DNA of 10,497 nucleotides from an uncultured Clostridia bacterium (GTDB taxonomy: Bacteria > Bacillota > Clostridia > Oscillospirales > CAG-272): the NCBI GenBank assembly GCA_937934385.1, contig CALGZV010000066.1:1-10497 (forward strand). The letters run 5' to 3'. Shown one piece after another: positions 7,437 to 10,497 of the stretch. Position 1 is the first letter of the stretch. Each line of letters opens with the position of its first letter. The position numbers were made by a program, and so were the translations under genes. Below the pieces are notes generated by a model. It had not been told where the DNA came from and did no database searches. It was given only the letters and a program-made list of their open reading frames with translations.

Positions 7437-7462
7437 TATTATGCAGATGATATTGCATAATA
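7437..7462 (+). promoter_or_regulatory. Operator-like palindrome in the GDSL leader
   Basis: TATTATGCA (7437-7445) and TGCATAATA (7454-7462) are perfect 9-base inverted repeats separated by 8 nt. They begin about 9 nt after the expected transcription start. The position suits a repressor operator; in RNA it would form a 5' hairpin. Which of these it is, and which regulator would bind, cannot be told. Confidence 0.5.
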
Positions 7463-7491
7463 TATGAAAATACTGAAAGGTGTATCTGATA

Positions 7492-8118
7492 ATGAAAATT
7501 CTTTTTCAGGGAGACAGTATAACCGATGCAAACCGCCTTATGACTGAGGACGGACTCGGAAACGGATATCCGCACTATGTGGTCGGAATGCTGACCGAAA
7601 AGTATAAAGATATAGACTTTGAATTTGTCAACCGCGGTATAAGCGGTAACCGCTGCGAGCATCTCTTTGCACGCTGGCAGAGCGATGCGGTCGATATTGA
7701 TCCGGATATTATTTCAATACTTATCGGTGTAAACGACTGTTGGTTTTACGAGGATAAGGAAGCAAAAATGCCGGATGAATACTTTGAATATTGTTATCGC
7801 AGTATTCTTGATGATATAAAGAATAAAACGCATGCTAAAATAATTATGCTTGAACCGTTTCTTATAGATGCACCGGGACTTCCGGGGATACGTGCCGATG
7901 TAAGCATGAAAACACAGGTGGTTCGCCGGCTTGCAAGAGAATATGCAGATGCTTATATTCCGTGTGACGGAATATTTGCAGAGGCTTCTATTCATAAAGA
8001 TCCTGCATATTGGTCTGATGACGGTGTTCATCCCTCGCCCGCAGGAGCAGAATTGCTTGCAAGGTACTATGTTGACACAATATCTCCGATCATTGAAGAA
8101 CTTTGCGCTGAAAAATGA
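7492..8118 (+). CDS. GDSL/SGNH-family hydrolase (esterase/lipase-like)
   Basis: A 208-residue protein with the conserved SGNH blocks: GDSIT at residues 7-11 (nucleophile S9), NRGISGNR at 47-54 (oxyanion G49), IGVND at 78-82 (N81) and SDDGVHPSPAGAELLA at 175-190 (D177, H180). Length and fold match the small cytoplasmic esterases, acetylesterases and lysophospholipase-like enzymes of the family. There is no signal peptide, so it probably acts inside the cell, perhaps deacetylating imported glycans or esters; the substrate is not shown. The ATG at 7492-7494 is chosen because GAAAGGTG lies 9 nt before it, while the in-frame GTG at 7480 has no ribosome site. It is a single-gene unit: consensus promoter and palindrome upstream, strong terminator about 60 nt downstream. 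The other neighbours are on the opposite strand. Confidence 0.92.
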   Translation: MKILFQGDSITDANRLMTEDGLGNGYPHYVVGMLTEKYKDIDFEFVNRGISGNRCEHLFARWQSDAVDIDPDIISILIGVNDCWFYEDKEAKMPDEYFEYCYRSILDDIKNKTHAKIIMLEPFLIDAPGLPGIRADVSMKTQVVRRLAREYADAYIPCDGIFAEASIHKDPAYWSDDGVHPSPAGAELLARYYVDTISPIIEELCAEK

Positions 8119-8177
8119 AAAACGAATAATAAACTGCTGTATGTGATTGCGGTTGGTTATTTGAATAGTGATAAAAG

Positions 8178-8223
8178 CAGTCATACCGGACAGATAATAT
8201 GTCTGTCTTGTATGACTGTTTTT
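8178..8223 (+). terminator. Strong intrinsic terminator, probably bidirectional
   Basis: CAGTCATAC (8178-8186) pairs with GTATGACTG (8210-8218), and inside it GACAGA (8189-8194) pairs with TCTGTC (8202-8207). A TTTTT run follows at 8219-8223, ending the GDSL transcript. AAAA at 8173-8176 becomes TTTT on the minus strand, so it can also end the convergent 105-residue protein gene. Confidence 0.9.
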
Positions 8224-8281
8224 AATGTGTTTTGATGCTTCTGAGATTTTGTCTTAAGCGGTCAGAATGTATAACGGATGC

Positions 8282-8599
8282 TTATTTCTTCTCAACACTT
8301 GAATCGGTTATTTTGAAGATCATTCCGTTTTTTCTTCCGAGCTGTTCAAGCTGCGATGAAAGCTTATCTTTGTTTGCTTCCAGTGCGCGCACTATAAGGT
8401 CGTCCTTCGCACCTTTAGGCATCTTTGAGATTATTGCTTTTGCGGAAGCTGCTCCGAAAGATCCGGGGGATGAAAAAAGTCCCGCAAGAGAAGATAGCGC
8501 TCCGCCGTTTTCTTTGAGATGTTCTGAAAGTAACGGCATTAGTGCTTCTGCCGTAGCACCGTAGTCGATATCGTCTATCTGTATTTTAATTTCGATCAT
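8282..8599 (-). CDS. Hypothetical 105-residue protein
   Basis: I do not recognise this family with confidence. The N-terminus begins with a beta-strand-like alternation (IEIKIQIDDIDY, residues 2-13), followed by an amphipathic stretch at about 15-30, a Gly/Ser/Ala-rich middle at 32-53, a helix at about 53-90 with a KDDLIVRALEANKDKL segment (65-80), and another strand-like piece (MIFKITDSS, 93-101). There is no signal peptide or membrane helix, so it should be a small soluble cytoplasmic protein. It is real by context: ATG at 8597-8599 with AAAGGA 9 nt upstream, its own good promoter at 8638-8667, and a shared terminator about 60 nt after the stop. It is a single-gene unit, so the neighbours say nothing about its role. 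Confidence 0.8.
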   Translation of the reverse strand: MIEIKIQIDDIDYGATAEALMPLLSEHLKENGGALSSLAGLFSSPGSFGAASAKAIISKMPKGAKDDLIVRALEANKDKLSSQLEQLGRKNGMIFKITDSSVEKK

Positions 8600-8637
8600 T
8601 TACTGTTATCCTTTCCGGTTGGTAGTGTACTGTATTA

Positions 8638-8667
8638 ATTATATGTGCGTTTTGCTGCGATAATCAA
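8638..8667 (-). promoter_or_regulatory. Sigma-A-type promoter for the 105-residue protein
   Basis: On the minus strand TTGATT (8662-8667), an 18-nt spacer and a perfect TATAAT (8638-8643). The transcript would begin near 8631, about 32 nt before the ATG. Confidence 0.7.
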
Positions 8668-8750
8668 ATATATAGCTTAAAAAGAAAATAAGTTTTATTT
8701 GCACAGAATGAGACTCAGACATAAGAGAATAATTTGTATATATTTCCGTA

Positions 8751-8779
8751 TTGCACAAATCGCGGTTTTATGTTATAAT
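8751..8779 (+). promoter_or_regulatory. Possible promoter for the tRNA-Val transcript
   Basis: TTGCAC (8751-8756), a 17-nt spacer and a perfect TATAAT (8774-8779). The -35 element matches only 3 of 6 positions. A transcript from here would start near 8786, at the foot of the first hairpin of the leader. A second TATAAT at 8915-8920, closer to the tRNA, has a poor -35 (TTGCGG, 19-nt spacer) and may be an alternative. Confidence 0.5.
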
Positions 8780-8782
8780 AAC

Positions 8783-8937
8783 CTCACGACGTAAAATGAA
8801 AGACTGCTTCGCTGACTTTCGGACGTCTGAGAGAAAACATTGCATCATCAATTTGAGCTATCGCTCTGCGGCTTTGCCGCGCATTGTGGTTGCGGCACAA
8901 TGAAATTGGTGGTATATAATATCTCTGCAAGCGCAGA
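8783..8937 (+). other. Hairpin-packed region upstream of tRNA-Val (possible structured RNA or palindromic repeat)
   Basis: Five inverted repeats fill this stretch. CTCA-GACGT pairs with ACGTC-TGAG (8783-8831, one bulge), and GAAAG/CTTTC pairs inside it. GAGC/GCTC lies at 8855-8866, GCGGC/GCCGC at 8868-8880, CATTGTG/CACAATG at 8882-8902 and TCTGC/GCAGA at 8924-8937. The second to fourth are separated by single bases. It could be the processed 5' leader of the tRNA precursor, a small non-coding RNA, or an interspersed palindromic repeat. It matches no riboswitch class I recognise. Confidence 0.45.
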
Positions 8938-8946
8938 TTTAAATGT

Positions 8947-9023
8947 GAAGGTATAGCTCAGCTGGTCAGAGCGCTTGCTTGACATGCAAGAGGTCACTGG
9001 TTCAAATCCAGTTATCTTCACCA
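8947..9023 (+). tRNA. tRNA-Val (anticodon GAC)
   Basis: A complete 77-nt cloverleaf. The acceptor stem is GAAGGTA/TATCTTC (one G-T pair), the D stem GCTC/GAGC, and the anticodon stem CTTGC/GCAAG with loop TTGACAT, giving anticodon GAC at 8980-8982. The variable loop is AGGTC, and the T arm is ACTGG-TTCAAAT-CCAGT. CCA is encoded at the 3' end (9021-9023). It reads GUC (and GUU) valine codons. The gene stands alone between the hairpin-rich leader and an intrinsic terminator. Confidence 0.95.
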
Positions 9024-9026
9024 GAT

Positions 9027-9070
9027 AAAAGCCCCGAAACCCTTGATACGCAAGGCTTTCGGGGCTTTTT
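9027..9070 (+). terminator. Intrinsic terminator after tRNA-Val, probably bidirectional
   Basis: GCCCCGAAA (9031-9039) pairs with TTTCGGGGC (9057-9065), with an inner CCTTG/CAAGG stem (9041-9055), followed by TTTTT and a second T-run. AAAA at 9027-9030 gives TTTT on the minus strand, so it could also stop transcripts from the ABC permease genes on the other side. Confidence 0.92.
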
Positions 9071-9194
9071 GCTTTTTTATTGTCTGACACGGAATTTATT
9101 AAAAATTGCGTGTTATTTTAAGAAATTTTGACCTATTATAAATTTTATTTGCCATTACATATCCATTTTACACATAATGAGCGAATTTGTCTGT

Positions 9195-9236
9195 AACAAC
9201 TTTTAAATAAAATGAAAGTAAACAACCTGTAAATAA
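9195..9236. repeat. Short direct repeat, two copies 26 nt apart
   Basis: AACAAC-N3-TAAATAA occurs at 9195-9210 and again at 9221-9236. The gap around it (9071-9267, about 200 nt) is AT-rich and I find no convincing gene in it. An odd-length palindrome ATGCG-A-CGCAT sits at 9246-9256, close to the broken permease end. Confidence 0.5.
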
Positions 9237-9267
9237 GGGAAACGTATGCGACGCATGGCTTTTCAAC

Positions 9268-10215
9268 TCATTCCGGAGGAACGAAAGCGCCGCACAAAAA
9301 TGCCGAACCGAGTGCGACTACGTTTACGATACCGTTTATTGCATTTTTATTTGTGACTATATTTCCTATCAGAAAGGCAATTGTCAGTGCGCAGACTGTA
9401 AAGATAAATGAGTTGACAATGAATACCGCTCCGTGTGCCGACGTCATTGTCTCGCCTGCAACAGCAAAGCTGAGCAGTACGTAAATAAGCCACAGCGCAA
9501 CCGCGAACAGACTGTTTGACAGCAGGAGCTGTCTGTTCAGGCGTGTCATGCTCATGCTGCTGACCGCGGTACGTTTAATGATGTTTTCGCTTTTAAAGCT
9601 TGACATAATAAGACTTATGACATATATACAGCCTGCAAGCATGCTGTAGCTTGCGAAATTGTAATAAAGTGTTGCCTTGGAGACGGCGTTTGTATCAAGC
9701 GACGAGGTCACCTCAACATCTGTCTGCACCGACAAAGTGGCTTTGACGCGGTCGGCGATCTGCTGTTCGTCTCCGGAAAACTCTGAATATACCTTGAGTG
9801 TTCCGATGTATCTTGACAGCAGAAGCTCGGCATACGACGACTGATAGTCGCCCGATGCTTTTATTTCTATTGTCGGATCAAGACCGCTCAGTATATCGTT
9901 CCCGAAATTATCCGGAATGTATATAACATAATTAACGTTGCGGTAGAACAGAGCATCGTTTACGGCGTCTTCGCTGTCCTGTATATCGGTGATCAGATTG
10001 CAGTTTTCTGCCATATATTCGGTCAGTGCCGCGGATATTATACTGTCTTTATCGTTATTTATTATGAGAACATCAGGCTTGCTTGCTGTAAAGGAGACTG
10101 TGCTGTCGCTTGTTTTCATATTTAGAACTCCGAAAACGATAAGCATGACCGAGTAGATTATTACAGGAATCTTACACTGCTTAAGAACCTTAAGAAAAGC
10201 TTTAAATACTGTCAT
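9268..10215 (-). pseudogene. ABC-2 type transporter permease, C-terminally truncated
   Basis: A 315-residue protein with the layout of ABC-2 export permeases: helix 1 at about 17-32, a large extracytoplasmic domain at about 35-185, then helices near 187-207, 233-253, 263-286 and 292-312. In the extracytoplasmic domain, FTASKPDVLIINNDKD (42-57) and YVIYIPDNFGND (96-107) are typical. It ends right after LGSAFLCGAFVPPE (302-315). In homologues I know this is followed by about 60-70 more residues including a final helix; no other frame downstream restores them (the readings I made give no hydrophobic helix). The start at 10213-10215 has a strong AGGAGG site and overlaps the upstream permease gene by 14 nt, so the pair would form a heterodimeric exporter driven by an ATPase encoded outside the window. 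Either a recently broken gene or a functional short variant; I favour truncation. Confidence 0.7.
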
Positions 10216-10497
10216 ATTTTTGCCTCCTGAGTCCTGCCGCCGACAGAATGATCATGAGAGCTGAGAATACCGCAAGACTCACGATGTTAAGAATGTACCG
10301 CTCAGGCGTATTGTAATAATACAGAGCGTACAGACCGTCGGTGATCATGTTTGCAGGATTTATCCGGCTGAGCAGCGGCAGATTGCTGTCGACTATATAT
10401 TTCATGGTTATTCCCATCATACCAGACAGGAAGCAGCCGAACATTGTTACGGCGATTATAATGCCGGTCTTTGTATTTTCTCCTGACTTTATAAGCA
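10202..10497 (-). CDS. ABC-2 type transporter permease, C-terminal part (cut by right edge)
   Basis: The frame is open from the right edge to a TAA at 10202-10204, so about 98 C-terminal codons are visible; the Met at 10442-10444 is internal, since the frame continues upstream without stop (IKSGENTKTGIIIAVTMFG). The segment FGCFLSGMMGITMKYIVDSNLP, INPANMITDGLYALYYYNTPERY and a last hydrophobic helix ending in a basic tail are the usual C-terminus of ABC-2 permeases that pair with a second permease and an ATPase for export. This shows what the neighbouring gene should look like at its own C-terminus and lacks. Its stop overlaps that gene by 14 nt. Confidence 0.88.
   Translation of the reverse strand, partial: LIKSGENTKTGIIIAVTMFGCFLSGMMGITMKYIVDSNLPLLSRINPANMITDGLYALYYYNTPERYILNIVSLAVFSALMIILSAAGLRRQKYDSI

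Noticed and set aside
8848..9090. An 80-codon minus-strand frame across the tRNA-Val gene
   Set aside because: It runs antisense through the whole tRNA, its terminator and the hairpin region; peptides of this type are well-known spurious products of tRNA antisense frames.
9246..9356. A 36-codon plus-strand frame with an AAGGG site before ATG
   Set aside because: It is antisense to the permease for most of its length, very rich in arginine from that antisense, and starts within the small palindrome; considered chance.
1..10497. CRISPR arrays, transposases, integrases, toxin-antitoxin pairs or phage genes
   Set aside because: No regularly spaced repeats and no matching protein motifs were seen on either strand.

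Overview
The window reads as ordinary chromosome from a Bacillota bacterium, most likely class Clostridia. The reasons are AGGAGG-type ribosome sites, TTGACA/TATAAT-type promoters, moderate GC with AT-rich spacers, and gene families common in Clostridia (YqeG phosphatase, Sfp-type transferase, endonuclease IV-like TIM barrel, paired ABC-2 permeases). A full-length Lnt-type apolipoprotein N-acyltransferase is less expected in a monoderm. I cannot name a genus.

Left half, all on the minus strand. One transcription unit probably starts at a promoter near 4411-4439 and runs leftward: cinA, a 93-residue single-pass membrane protein, an Sfp-type phosphopantetheinyl transferase, yqeG, an endonuclease IV-like protein, and the N-terminal part of an M24 aminopeptidase cut by the left edge. 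Spacing is tight (one ATGA overlap, gaps of 17-42 nt) except for about 100 nt between yqeG and the endonuclease IV-like gene. A second minus-strand unit has an RluA-family pseudouridine synthase (TTG start) overlapping lnt, with a probable hairpin terminator near 4480-4505.

Middle. A plus-strand GDSL/SGNH hydrolase has a perfect-consensus promoter, a palindrome at the start of its leader, and a strong terminator at 8178-8223. That terminator is shared with a convergent gene for a 105-residue protein of unknown function that has its own promoter.

Right part. A plus-strand tRNA-Val(GAC) is preceded by about 150 nt of closely packed hairpins and followed by a strong terminator. Beyond it, on the minus strand, are two ABC-2 type transporter permeases. 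The first is cut by the right edge. The second stops abruptly inside its last conserved membrane region and looks truncated, next to a short direct repeat.

I found no CRISPR array, transposase, integrase, phage gene or obvious defence system. The places most worth a second look are the truncated permease junction, the hairpin-packed tRNA leader, the operator-like palindrome at the GDSL promoter, the Lnt gene, and the endonuclease IV-like protein lacking one expected metal ligand. None amounts to a clear new biological system.
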